NCBI GenBank assembly: GCA_900544965.1
Contig: UQXE01000017.1
Location: 1 to 41,644, forward strand
Source: an uncultured Eubacteriales bacterium
GTDB lineage: Bacteria > Bacillota > Clostridia > Christensenellales > CAG-138
Reading direction: 5' to 3'
Length of the DNA stretch: 41,644 nt
Shown here piece by piece: positions 9,370 through 16,930 of this stretch (position 1 is the first letter of the stretch; each line of letters begins with the position of its first letter). The translations under genes and the position numbers were made by a program. The notes beneath the pieces are model-generated. The model was given only the letters and a program-made list of their open reading frames with translations. It had not been told where the DNA came from and searched no databases.

Positions 9370-11079
9370 TTAGCCTGCTCTGCCGCGCTTAACGGCGCGC
9401 GGGAGATCTGCGGCGGCGGCAGGGGATTTGCCGCTGTTTTTGTTGCTTTTCCTATAATCGAACGGGGACTGCTTTGTTTTGATATTTTTGCAGTCTGTTG
9501 TGGATGAGTCGTATACCGCGCTGGGGGCTTGTGTGCATTGATTACTCCAGTTTCCATCAACAGGTGTATATGAAGAGTCACTATATTGGAGTGCCCTAAA
9601 GCACAAATTACCGGCGTCATTCTTCTGTAATATGCTATAAATGGGCGCTTTTGTTTTATACAGGCCATAACGCCTATTACTATTCTTAACGGTATCATCT
9701 AAATTGGCATAGATGGAGTGCTCGGTTTCATTAACCTTATTATTGTTGTTAAAATAACAATATGTAACGTCGAGGAAGTTGCGTCCAGGATGGCCATGTT
9801 TGTTATCGTATCCCGCGCTTATGGCAATCCCCTGCGGTTTGTATTTGTTTATGAGATCGCTGTAAATTTTCCACATATTTTTGGGCTTTGCTTCTCCACT
9901 CTTCTTTATGAAGCCCCTTGACGTTAGATCGGCTCCGTGGTGAGGAGCCGTCATTACGTTTGCGTTCTCATAATCGTTTTTATATATATTATTAAGGTTT
10001 TCCATGGTGTGTACAGTGGCGTCGCCCGCTAAGATATACTTGCCTTTTCCCGTATTCCACAGGGATACTGCGGAAGCTAGATTTTCTTCGCTTTTTTTTA
10101 CATTTGAAATTTTTTTATCATATTTACTTAGACTACATAAGATTTCGATTTTAGCATTAGTATCCGGTACATTTATAGTGGACATACTGTGATTAGGTAG
10201 GTATTTAGGATCTTTTGCAGCTTGCGTAAACAGCTCCACTCCATCAAGGCTAACATCCTTACCGCTGTAATAACATAAATCCACAATAGGAGGCGCTAAC
10301 GGATGCTTGCCTATTTCATCATCTATGCTATTATAGTTAATGTCAGATTTCATTGTTTCTCTGAATTCAGTTATTATATCGTCCTTCTGTGCTTGATTAA
10401 ACGTTGTGTTATTATTCAATTTGTCTTTCAAACCTTCCAATACCGAATCTGTATCCACTGATTCAATTGTCTTTTCAGAATCATCGTTAATTTGAACTTT
10501 ATAGTAATTTTTATACTTACTTAGCTTAATTTTATTATTGTTTCTATTCAGAGTATATCTTCGTTTAATAATTTTTGGCGAATTTTCTTTATAAAACTCC
10601 GCTAACATTTGCATACCTATTTTATGCAATGAGTATATTCTAGCTTCTTCGTCGCCCTTGCTATATGCTTTATATGATTGAAAGCCCTTCTTTACGCTCC
10701 TTGTATAAGTCTTTTTTTTAGCCGTTTTTCCCCTGCCCTTTGTACTATCGTATGATATTACATTGTTTTGCAGGTACGTCTCCAGCGGCATAAACTTATC
10801 ATGATGGTCGCTGTCACGGTGTGTAAGCAATACAATATCAATTAGTGGCTTGTCTGTGTTGCGTACTTTACCTCGTTGATACATTTTGTTCCACAAATAT
10901 GCAAACGATTCGTTTATATTGATATTTTCCTTTGAATCGTCGCTGCCGCAATCCACCATGCCCAAGTAGATCAATTTTTCGGGATCGTTTGCCTTATCCC
11001 TTCCATATATCTCTATCAGGTTGCACGCGCCCTGCCCCATTGGGAGCACGGTCAATACCGAATTTGTAACAGTATACAT
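9370..11079 (-). CDS. ComEC-type metallo-beta-lactamase-fold hydrolase, stand-alone (569 aa)
   Basis: Middle gene of the three-gene operon; ATG after AAGGAG, 19 nt downstream of the 992-residue gene's stop. It carries the motif series of the C-terminal hydrolase domain of ComEC/Rec2: THRDSDHH (residues 86-93, metal ligands H87, D89, D91, H92), an N-x-x-S motif around 333-336, AGD at 351-353, APHHGAD at 378-384 and SAGYDNKHGHPG at 421-432. Unlike ComEC it has no membrane helices or OB domain. A lysine/asparagine-rich insert of about 200 residues (roughly 105-300) separates the first motif from the rest, and the tail is basic. The family usually cleaves phosphodiester or related bonds with two metal ions; the substrate here is unknown. 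The DNA is clearly more AT-rich than that of either neighbour, suggesting separate acquisition. Confidence 0.88.
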   Translation of the reverse strand: MYTVTNSVLTVLPMGQGACNLIEIYGRDKANDPEKLIYLGMVDCGSDDSKENININESFAYLWNKMYQRGKVRNTDKPLIDIVLLTHRDSDHHDKFMPLETYLQNNVISYDSTKGRGKTAKKKTYTRSVKKGFQSYKAYSKGDEEARIYSLHKIGMQMLAEFYKENSPKIIKRRYTLNRNNNKIKLSKYKNYYKVQINDDSEKTIESVDTDSVLEGLKDKLNNNTTFNQAQKDDIITEFRETMKSDINYNSIDDEIGKHPLAPPIVDLCYYSGKDVSLDGVELFTQAAKDPKYLPNHSMSTINVPDTNAKIEILCSLSKYDKKISNVKKSEENLASAVSLWNTGKGKYILAGDATVHTMENLNNIYKNDYENANVMTAPHHGADLTSRGFIKKSGEAKPKNMWKIYSDLINKYKPQGIAISAGYDNKHGHPGRNFLDVTYCYFNNNNKVNETEHSIYANLDDTVKNSNRRYGLYKTKAPIYSILQKNDAGNLCFRALQYSDSSYTPVDGNWSNQCTQAPSAVYDSSTTDCKNIKTKQSPFDYRKSNKNSGKSPAAAADLPRAVKRGRAG

Positions 11080-11098
11080 ATATTTTCTCCTTTTCTAG

Positions 11099-14077
11099 TT
11101 ATTTTAGATAGCCGGCGTACCAGCCAAGGCTCTCGCCGTCGCTGAAAATGAATATGTCGTTTGAGCCAGGCGGGAGCGAAATGCCCAAAAGCTTAAGCGC
11201 GAAGTGGTGAAGCTGCAAAATGTAGTCGCGCTTGCCGTTATCATTATCCCGCGCTATAAGCTCGATTGAATTGAACCCGAGGTTCAATATGCCCATGATG
11301 TCCAGGCCCTCGGTGTTAAGCCCCATGGGAAGCTGCATTCCTATGAACAGCCTGGGGCCGCCGGATTCGCCTCCCGGGCTCCAGGCCGTAAGCAGGCGTA
11401 TATCCAGGGGAACCCCCTTGTGCCCGCTTCCAAAGTCGCCCAGATGAACCTTCCATACAAGGCCGTACCAGTTTCCGCCGAGCTTTCCCTGCTTTACCGG
11501 ACACGTTATGGAGCCGTAGCCCATGCTCTCTGGGGTCGTGTCGTCGTTCCCCGATACCATCTTTTCAAACTCGCAGACAAACCTGTCCTTAAAGGAATTG
11601 GGACGAGTGTCGCTGTCCTTTATGTCAAATGAGATTGAGTTGTACAGCACGCTTAGCCGCATGTTGTTATCCCTGGCTATTTGAAGGCCATGATAGGCCA
11701 GTCCCTCAACGCCGTCCTGGCCGCCGCTTCCGTAGCTGAACAGGTCGCAGCCGTCGGGATTGATAAAGTCGAGCTTGCCGCCCAGTGTGAATGTACCGGT
11801 CCTGCCATCCTTGTCAAAGCTGCATTGGACGCTGTCAACGGATAGGCGGGAGATAGCGCTTGAATTAAGTCTGTAGCTGACGGGATTTCTCAGCGTAAAC
11901 GAATAGCCGCGAAGATTGCCTTTATTCTGATATACGCCGTCGAGCAGCATACAGTTTCCGCTCTTGGCGTCCTCAACGACGCAGCTTGAGCCAAACAGCC
12001 TGTTTATCATCAATTCGCAGGCGCAGTAGATGATATCCACTCCCGCGTCCGCGCCGGCGGCCCCGTTTTTCATGCAGATGACGGCGTTATTCGTTACAAA
12101 GCCGGCCTCGTCCGTTTCTTCGGCGTCTACAATCATGGAATCCGGTTCGTACAGCGCCACGCTGAATACGGGCGAGCGCGACATCCGGCACGCGCCCTGC
12201 TCAGAGCTCAGCTCACCCATGGGAAGTATTAAATGATGAGCGTAAATCTTCTCCGGGTTCATGCTGTCAACGATCAGGCTAAGCTTATCGGGGATAGTTT
12301 TCGCCTGTACAGGGCAGTTGAGAATTATAGTCCCTTCAAATCCAGGGTCGCTCACCGTGCTGATGAAGTGTTCAAAGCCCTTCCTTGGGTTTCCGTTTTC
12401 GTCCAGGGCCCGTCTATAGGCCGCCTGGAAAACCGCACGGTTTCTGTAGCTTTGCTCATTGCCGTTCATAAGCTCCAGTATGCTGTTGCCGGTATGCTTC
12501 CGCTTAAACAAAAACGCGGTTTTCGTCGTGCCCGAGCTTCGCCAGCTGGATTCGGCCTGCGTACCCGACCCATTGACAGGCTCCTTAATAACCAAGTCGA
12601 ACACGTCCGTTTGAACACGGCACTCATCAACGAACAGGGGTTCGCCCGCCGAGCCAATATCCTCCGGTTGCGTGTAATAGATGAATATATCCTGCTGGCT
12701 CAATATGCCGTCAAGGCCTTCGCCGTGCCCTGATATATACACATTAGGGTCCCCGCTCTGAGCCATATCGGTGTTGGCCAGGTATAGGCGGTCCCATGCT
12801 CCGTTGGCGCCCATTCTATACATGAGGCCGTTTGAGCACGTTACAGTGCCTTTTTGAACGGCTTTCTCCTCATGGCCGCCATATTTAAGGGTAATCCCGT
12901 TATTCCTTAAATTTGAAATGCCCTTATCAATGGTTTGGATGAATTTCTTTTGTAATGCCGCGCCTATCCCGCAGTATGGGACGACCGGCACGGTTAAGCT
13001 GTCCTTAAGGATTGTTTCATCAGCGTTTGAGCCCTGCTGTCCCAATCCGTCGGCAAGGGGTCTGTAAATCCTTGTATGTTTCGTGCCGGCCGGAAGCTCT
13101 GCCCACGCCGCTGTAAACGCGCCGTTTGGCGCGGCTTTGTCGGACTGCTCCAAAGCCCCGCGGACCGCTATGCTTGACGCGCGATGCGGATGGAATATAA
13201 TTGAGTCCCCGCCCTTTGCGTATGTGATATACTCGCGTCCGTTAAAATCAAGCATCATCGTGCCATCGCCGCTGGCAATGGAATACCTTCCGCACGGTCC
13301 GATGTATAGATTGCCGCCCTTTTGCTCGAACACAAGGCTGCGCTCTTTGGCGGGGGATATGGCTACCTCATGTCCGAATATGGAATTAAAGTTCGTGATC
13401 AGGGATTCCGCCTCGAGCGTGAAGAACGTCGCCCTTTCGTTAAGCGGTGAAGACGGGTTTACCGCGGCGCTTACGGACGCGGCCTGGCCTGATTTAAACA
13501 GCGGATAATGGATATACCTGCCGCTGTCAACGGCATACTCAAAGCCCGGATTCAATCCGTCGAGCAGTCCGGCGCTCTTTGAAAGTGAAAAAACTATCGA
13601 GCCGGCCAGTTCACCGGTTAAATCCAAATGGGCGGAAACCGCGTTGAACCCCATATTTTCCTTTGACAATGATAATACGCTTAGTCCGGCCGGAGCGGCA
13701 AAGGTTATCCGCCCCTCCTTGTACATCGCTTTGGCGCTTTGGGAAAACGTCAGTATATATTCCCCGAGTCCGATGTCGCAGTCTTCAACTAGCATTTCAC
13801 CGCTATTATTCTCACTTCCAAATTTAACAAACGAATAGCCCGAATCAACGGGATGTCCTTTTATCCAGATGATCGAACCGCATCCGACCCTGTCCAGGAT
13901 GTAAACCAGATTATCCAAAAGCGGGTTATCCGCTATACGGTCATCCGGCATAAAGACGTAGCTTTCATTTTTAAAGTGGTCTAAACGGCCATCGTTGATT
14001 TTGGCCCCATTCTTAAAGAATAGAATGCATTTGTGCTCTAATTGTACATATTTGTAATTTTTATGTGTTTTATACAT
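11099..14077 (-). CDS. 992-residue beta-rich protein of unknown function, first gene of operon
   Basis: First gene of the three-gene minus-strand operon. The ATG is preceded by AGGAGGTG at ideal spacing. No signal peptide or membrane helix is visible. The N-terminal 130 residues begin with a lysine/tyrosine-rich stretch, then most of the protein is alternating beta-strand-like sequence with many G, D and N turns. The C-terminal 150 residues (WYGLVWKVHLGDFG, then RLFIGMQLPMGLNTEGLDI, ending LGWYAGYLK) have strand patterns like the N-terminal half of the giant third protein, so the two large proteins may share a fold or interact. Tight spacing implies co-expression. I do not recognise a family. 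Confidence 0.88.
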   Translation of the reverse strand: MYKTHKNYKYVQLEHKCILFFKNGAKINDGRLDHFKNESYVFMPDDRIADNPLLDNLVYILDRVGCGSIIWIKGHPVDSGYSFVKFGSENNSGEMLVEDCDIGLGEYILTFSQSAKAMYKEGRITFAAPAGLSVLSLSKENMGFNAVSAHLDLTGELAGSIVFSLSKSAGLLDGLNPGFEYAVDSGRYIHYPLFKSGQAASVSAAVNPSSPLNERATFFTLEAESLITNFNSIFGHEVAISPAKERSLVFEQKGGNLYIGPCGRYSIASGDGTMMLDFNGREYITYAKGGDSIIFHPHRASSIAVRGALEQSDKAAPNGAFTAAWAELPAGTKHTRIYRPLADGLGQQGSNADETILKDSLTVPVVPYCGIGAALQKKFIQTIDKGISNLRNNGITLKYGGHEEKAVQKGTVTCSNGLMYRMGANGAWDRLYLANTDMAQSGDPNVYISGHGEGLDGILSQQDIFIYYTQPEDIGSAGEPLFVDECRVQTDVFDLVIKEPVNGSGTQAESSWRSSGTTKTAFLFKRKHTGNSILELMNGNEQSYRNRAVFQAAYRRALDENGNPRKGFEHFISTVSDPGFEGTIILNCPVQAKTIPDKLSLIVDSMNPEKIYAHHLILPMGELSSEQGACRMSRSPVFSVALYEPDSMIVDAEETDEAGFVTNNAVICMKNGAAGADAGVDIIYCACELMINRLFGSSCVVEDAKSGNCMLLDGVYQNKGNLRGYSFTLRNPVSYRLNSSAISRLSVDSVQCSFDKDGRTGTFTLGGKLDFINPDGCDLFSYGSGGQDGVEGLAYHGLQIARDNNMRLSVLYNSISFDIKDSDTRPNSFKDRFVCEFEKMVSGNDDTTPESMGYGSITCPVKQGKLGGNWYGLVWKVHLGDFGSGHKGVPLDIRLLTAWSPGGESGGPRLFIGMQLPMGLNTEGLDIMGILNLGFNSIELIARDNDNGKRDYILQLHHFALKLLGISLPPGSNDIFIFSDGESLGWYAGYLK

Positions 14078-14122
14078 TATAACACCTCCTGCTCTAAGAT
14101 ATTGAAGTCAGGGTAAAATTGT

Positions 14123-14134
14123 GAATGTACATTC
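14123..14134. promoter_or_regulatory. 12-bp palindrome upstream of the three-gene operon
   Basis: GAATGTACATTC is a perfect dyad 46 nt upstream of the start of the 992-residue gene, in an AT-rich leader. On the minus strand TTGTCA stands just before it but no good -10 element follows. It could be an operator for one of the two regulators encoded just upstream; this is inferred from position only. Confidence 0.35.
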
Positions 14135-14349
14135 TGACAAAAAATAAAACGGCCGCTAAATCAACAGGTACGCGGGTTTCATCCTGATTTTAAGTAGATA
14201 TTCCATAATAGTATGTTATCCGTTTAATGATACATTGGATATGTAGACATAATTTTGTATTCAGCCGCTGTGCCGCTATGTGACACGTCTATTGAAAGAA
14301 AATGTAGTTGGATTGCCATTATGAGCAAAAATGTATTGTTCGCTATAAC

Positions 14350-14412
14350 AAAAGGGCTGTTGTAATTTCCCGCCTAAGCCTGGCGCACTTGATGGAAATT
14401 CAACAGCCCTTT
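14350..14412 (-). terminator. Long imperfect hairpin, probable terminator after the AbrB-like gene
   Basis: The arms AAAGGGCTGTTG and CAACAGCCCTTT pair over 12 bp and continue inward through AATTTCC/GGAAATT after one bulged base, with a small inner CGCC/GGCG stem. Read on the minus strand the stem ends in CCCTTTTGTTAT, a weak U tract. It lies about 100 nt downstream of the AbrB-like gene and would separate it from the three-gene operon. Confidence 0.55.
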
Positions 14413-14418
14413 GTTCGG

Positions 14419-14436
14419 CCCGCCGTAACCGGCGGG
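14419..14436. repeat. GC-rich hairpin (7-bp stem)
   Basis: CCCGCCG and CGGCGGG pair around a TAAC loop, directly beside the longer hairpin at 14350-14412. No T tract follows on either strand, so it may help pause transcription or simply be part of the same intergenic element. The rest of 14078-14512 shows no gene. Confidence 0.4.
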
Positions 14437-14512
14437 AACCTGGCGGCGCACGTCCTTTGATTGACAAGCTGCCGGGAAAACCCGCGTACAGCTCTCTTAA
14501 GCCTGCGCCCCT

Positions 14513-14776
14513 TTACTCAAGCGTTTTAATCTCAGCTATACACTTTTTGCATATGCTGAATCCACGATAGCTCACAAGGGGTTTGGATTCCCTGTGGCAC
14601 AGGCTGCAGCCTGGAGCGAACTTGCGAAGCACCAGACACTCGCCCATTATGGACATTTCAACTTTGCTGCCGTTCTCGATTCCGTTGATCCTCCTCCATT
14701 CGGCCGGCGGAACCACTCGTCCAAAGTCGTCAATCTCTCTTACAATGCCCGTGGTTTTGATATCAGTCACCTCCAT
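14513..14776 (-). CDS. AbrB/SpoVT-family DNA-binding regulator with C-terminal zinc ribbon
   Basis: 87 residues. Residues 9-52 match the AbrB/MazE swapped-hairpin DNA-binding domain (TTGIVREIDDFGRVVPPAEW, then RRINGIENG). C57/C60 and C76/C79 form two CxxC pairs, as in clostridial AbrB-like regulators with a small zinc ribbon. Such proteins bind DNA as dimers or tetramers and act in transition-state or sporulation control. The start is uncertain: the only good ribosome-binding-like sequence, GGAGGTGA, overlaps codons 2-4 of the ATG chosen here, and family members usually begin about six residues later, so initiation may occur further in, at a GTG or an AT-rich codon. Divergent from the XRE gene, with 116 nt between them. 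Confidence 0.85.
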   Translation of the reverse strand: MEVTDIKTTGIVREIDDFGRVVPPAEWRRINGIENGSKVEMSIMGECLVLRKFAPGCSLCHRESKPLVSYRGFSICKKCIAEIKTLE

Positions 14777-14825
14777 ATCTTGCGGAATGTTTGACCGCGC
14801 AAATTTGTATCACTTTTACAACCTA

Positions 14826-14847
14826 TTATACCATATTATGGGTATAA
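14826..14847. promoter_or_regulatory. Inverted repeat in the divergent AbrB/XRE promoter region
   Basis: TTATACC and GGTATAA form a 7-bp inverted repeat with an 8-nt AT-rich spacer, about midway between two divergent regulator genes. The half-site overlaps sequences that resemble -10 boxes on both strands (TATACC, TATTAT). A plausible operator for autoregulation by the XRE protein; inferred from position. Confidence 0.45.
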
Positions 14848-14892
14848 AATCAATATTATTATGTCATTTTCGAAACATGGGGGAGGGATTTT

Positions 14893-15153
14893 ATGCCAAA
14901 ACCAGTTGGCCATAATGGCAGTAAAAATTTGATAGGCCAGCGTCTTAAGGAGTTGCGCGCAACCGCCGGTCTATCGCAGCGGGGACTGGCCAGAAAACTG
15001 CAGCTGATTGGCGTGGACATGGATAAAAACGTCATTACCCGCATAGAGACAAATAAAAGATACGTATCAGACATAGAGCTGTGGGCACTATGTCGTATAC
15101 TTGATGTGTCGTATGATTACTTGATCGACGGCAAGAAACAAAACATGCAGTAG
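14893..15153 (+). CDS. XRE-family helix-turn-helix regulator
   Basis: 86 residues, nearly all one HTH_3/XRE domain: RLKELRATAGLSQRGLARKL supplies helices 1-2 and NVITRIETNKRYVSD the recognition helix region, with the typical LCRILDVSYDYLI ending. There is no effector domain. The ATG follows GGGAGGG with normal spacing. It is divergent from the AbrB-like gene and lies close to the promoter end of the three-gene operon, so it is a candidate repressor of itself, of the AbrB-like gene, or of that operon. Confidence 0.88.
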   Translation: MPKPVGHNGSKNLIGQRLKELRATAGLSQRGLARKLQLIGVDMDKNVITRIETNKRYVSDIELWALCRILDVSYDYLIDGKKQNMQ

Positions 15154-15308
15154 ATTGAATAAAAGACATCGATATATAATCGGATGGGCTTTTATAATTA
15201 TTATAGTTGGGCCACCTTGGTTTTATTGTTTTATTTAAACAAGACTAAAAAGTTTAACGTAAATAATTTATTTATTGACGTTTCCTTTTTAAGCCAATAT
15301 AATTATAT

Positions 15309-15418
15309 GGTAAAGGGGAGTAATTGGCGTTGCTTAATGCGGCGTGGTTTGGGGCGTCAATACGGCGGCAAGCCCGCTCCAGCCTTGGATATATTTGTCC
15401 AATGATGAGACTTTTGCT
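15309..15418 (+). ncRNA. Candidate cation riboswitch aptamer resembling yybP-ykoY
   Basis: The leader of the sodium-pump genes contains GGTAAAGGGGAGTAA at its 5' side and GATGAGACTTTTGC at its 3' side, close to the conserved ends of the yybP-ykoY (Mn2+) riboswitch. An 8-bp P1 can be drawn between 15309-15316 and 15411-15418, with internal hairpins at 15327-15345, 15351-15380 and 15385-15402. The 3' P1 strand is also the 5' arm of the terminator at 15410-15443, so the two structures exclude each other, as in a ligand-on switch. The pairing is seen directly; the class assignment is from memory of the consensus. No gene was found in 15154-15517. Confidence 0.5.
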
Positions 15419-15449
15419 TTGTTTTAATATCCAAAGCAAAAGTTTTTTT
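15410..15449 (+). terminator. Rho-independent terminator / riboswitch expression platform
   Basis: A perfect 12-bp stem (ACTTTTGCTTTG with CAAAGCAAAAGT, 10-nt loop) is followed by a run of T. It lies 70 nt before the sodium-pump beta subunit start and shares its left arm with P1 of the upstream folded leader, so it probably acts as a conditional attenuator and not only as a terminator of the XRE gene. Confidence 0.85.
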
Positions 15450-15517
15450 ATTAGCCGGACCGTATCTGGCGTGGAGAACAGGAAATAACTATAGTAATTG
15501 AAGGGACGTGGTTCATT

Positions 15518-16627
15518 TTGCAGGAATTTCTCGACCTGTTTTCAAACGTAGCCAATTTCACGTGGCAGCAGGGGCTTATGATATTGATAGGCGGCCTGCT
15601 GATATACCTTGCTATACGGCGGGACATGGAGCCTACGCTTCTGCTGCCAATGGGCTTTGGCGCTATTATAGTCAACCTGCCGTTTGTAAACATAGGCGCT
15701 ATCGAAACGCTGTTTAACGCGGGAATCGCAACGGAGTTGTTCCCCTTGCTGCTGTTTATAGGCATAGGCGCGATGATCGACTTTGGACCGCTGTTATCAA
15801 ATCCAAAGATGTTCCTGTTCGGCGCGGCCGCCCAGTTTGGAATATTCTTCACCCTTATTATGGCGCGGCTGATCGGCTTTGACCTCAACGACGCCGCCTC
15901 AATAGCGATAATCGGCGCGGCTGACGGCCCTACATCCATATATGTGGCCAACTATTTCAATTCCAGGTTCCAGGGGCCCATAATGGTGGCGGCATATTCG
16001 TATATGGCGCTTGTCCCGATTGTGCAGCCCCCCGTTATAAGGGCGATAACCACCAAAAAGGAACGCTGTATCAAAATGCCGTATAAGCCCAGCTCAATAT
16101 CCCACACGACAAGGATACTGTTCCCCATAATAGTAACCGTGGTAGCGGGCACGATAGCGCCTAAATCCGCGGAGCTTATCGGCTTTTTGATGTTTGGAAA
16201 CCTCATCCGTGAATGCGGGGTGCTGAAATCCCTGAGCGACAGCGCGCAGAACCAGCTTGCCAACCTGATAACGCTGGTGCTGGGCATATCCGTGGCCTTC
16301 AAGATGCGCGCGGAGCTGTTCGTAACCACGGCTACGCTGGCTATAATCGGTCTTGGGCTGGTTGCGTTTATCTTTGACACGGTGGGCGGCGTAATGTTCG
16401 CAAAGTTCATAAACCTGTTCTCCAAAAACAAGGTCAACCCCATGATCGGCGCGGCCGGCATATCGGCGTTTCCAATGTCTTCGCGGGTTGTGCATAAGAT
16501 GGGACTTAAGGAGGATCCTCATAACTTCCTTCTGATGCATGCGGCGGGCGCGAACGTAAGCGGCCAGATAGCGTCTGTAATCGCGGGCGGATTGATAATA
16601 ACGCTTGTCGAAGCCATAATCGGATGA
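15518..16627 (+). CDS. Na+-translocating decarboxylase beta subunit (OadB/MmdB/GcdB family)
   Basis: 369-residue polytopic membrane protein of the family that couples decarboxylation of a carboxybiotin intermediate (oxaloacetate, methylmalonyl-CoA or glutaconyl-CoA pumps) to Na+ export. Family hallmarks are present: GAADGPTS at 133-140 with the key aspartate D136, and GANVSGQIASV near 344-354 with conserved N, G and S residues. The start is a TTG with AAGGGA upstream; the next in-frame ATG would remove the first membrane segment. The gamma-like gene follows after 16 nt. The carboxyltransferase alpha subunit and biotin carrier are not in the window, so the substrate cannot be assigned. Expression is likely controlled by the leader at 15309-15449. 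Confidence 0.93.
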   Translation: MQEFLDLFSNVANFTWQQGLMILIGGLLIYLAIRRDMEPTLLLPMGFGAIIVNLPFVNIGAIETLFNAGIATELFPLLLFIGIGAMIDFGPLLSNPKMFLFGAAAQFGIFFTLIMARLIGFDLNDAASIAIIGAADGPTSIYVANYFNSRFQGPIMVAAYSYMALVPIVQPPVIRAITTKKERCIKMPYKPSSISHTTRILFPIIVTVVAGTIAPKSAELIGFLMFGNLIRECGVLKSLSDSAQNQLANLITLVLGISVAFKMRAELFVTTATLAIIGLGLVAFIFDTVGGVMFAKFINLFSKNKVNPMIGAAGISAFPMSSRVVHKMGLKEDPHNFLLMHAAGANVSGQIASVIAGGLIITLVEAIIG

Positions 16628-16643
16628 CGGGAAGGAGCATTTA

Positions 16644-16877
16644 ATGAAATATCTGTTGAATACCGAAACAAACGGTCTTGAACCTGTTAATACAACCGAG
16701 GAGGAAACAGCCGCCTCAGAGTCGTTTGCCCTGAGCTTTTCGCCCGATACGCTTCCCGAGGCGCTGCTGCTTACGGCAAAGGGGCTTGTAGGAATCTTTG
16801 TGGTGGTGGCGGTGATAATGGCCGCCGTAGCGGCGCTTAACCGGCTGTTTAAGACTAAAAAGAGCGAAGATCAATAA
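16644..16877 (+). CDS. OadG-like gamma subunit of a sodium-pump decarboxylase
   Basis: 77 residues with an acidic N-terminus, one membrane helix (about residues 46-66, GLVGIFVVVAVIMAAVAAL) and a short basic tail, which is the layout of OadG-type gamma subunits that hold the complex together. In most OadG proteins the acidic stretch comes after the helix; here it comes first, so this may be a lineage-specific variant. A GAAGGAGC site precedes the ATG, 16 nt after the beta subunit gene. Assignment rests mainly on size, topology and neighbour. Confidence 0.7.
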   Translation: MKYLLNTETNGLEPVNTTEEETAASESFALSFSPDTLPEALLLTAKGLVGIFVVVAVIMAAVAALNRLFKTKKSEDQ

Positions 16878-16890
16878 AATGCCTCGTCCT

Positions 16891-16922
16891 CTTCGCACCG
16901 CGCCGCAGGGCGCGGTGCGAAG
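16891..16922 (+). terminator. Strong GC-rich hairpin after the sodium-pump genes
   Basis: A perfect 14-bp stem (CTTCGCACCGCGCC with its complement) around a 4-nt loop, 13 nt after the gamma gene. No T run follows, so termination efficiency is uncertain. An analogous hairpin stands at the same place in the second copy of the duplicated block (about 19884-19910). Confidence 0.6.
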
Positions 16923-16930
16923 TTACCCAG

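Noticed and set aside
14276..14467. Minus-strand frame of 63 codons
   Set aside because: It runs through the long hairpin at 14350-14412, has no ribosome binding site and a composition unlike a protein.
15184..15405. Plus-strand frame of 73 codons before the sodium-pump genes
   Set aside because: No ribosome binding site, AT-rich start, and its second half is the folded riboswitch-like leader.
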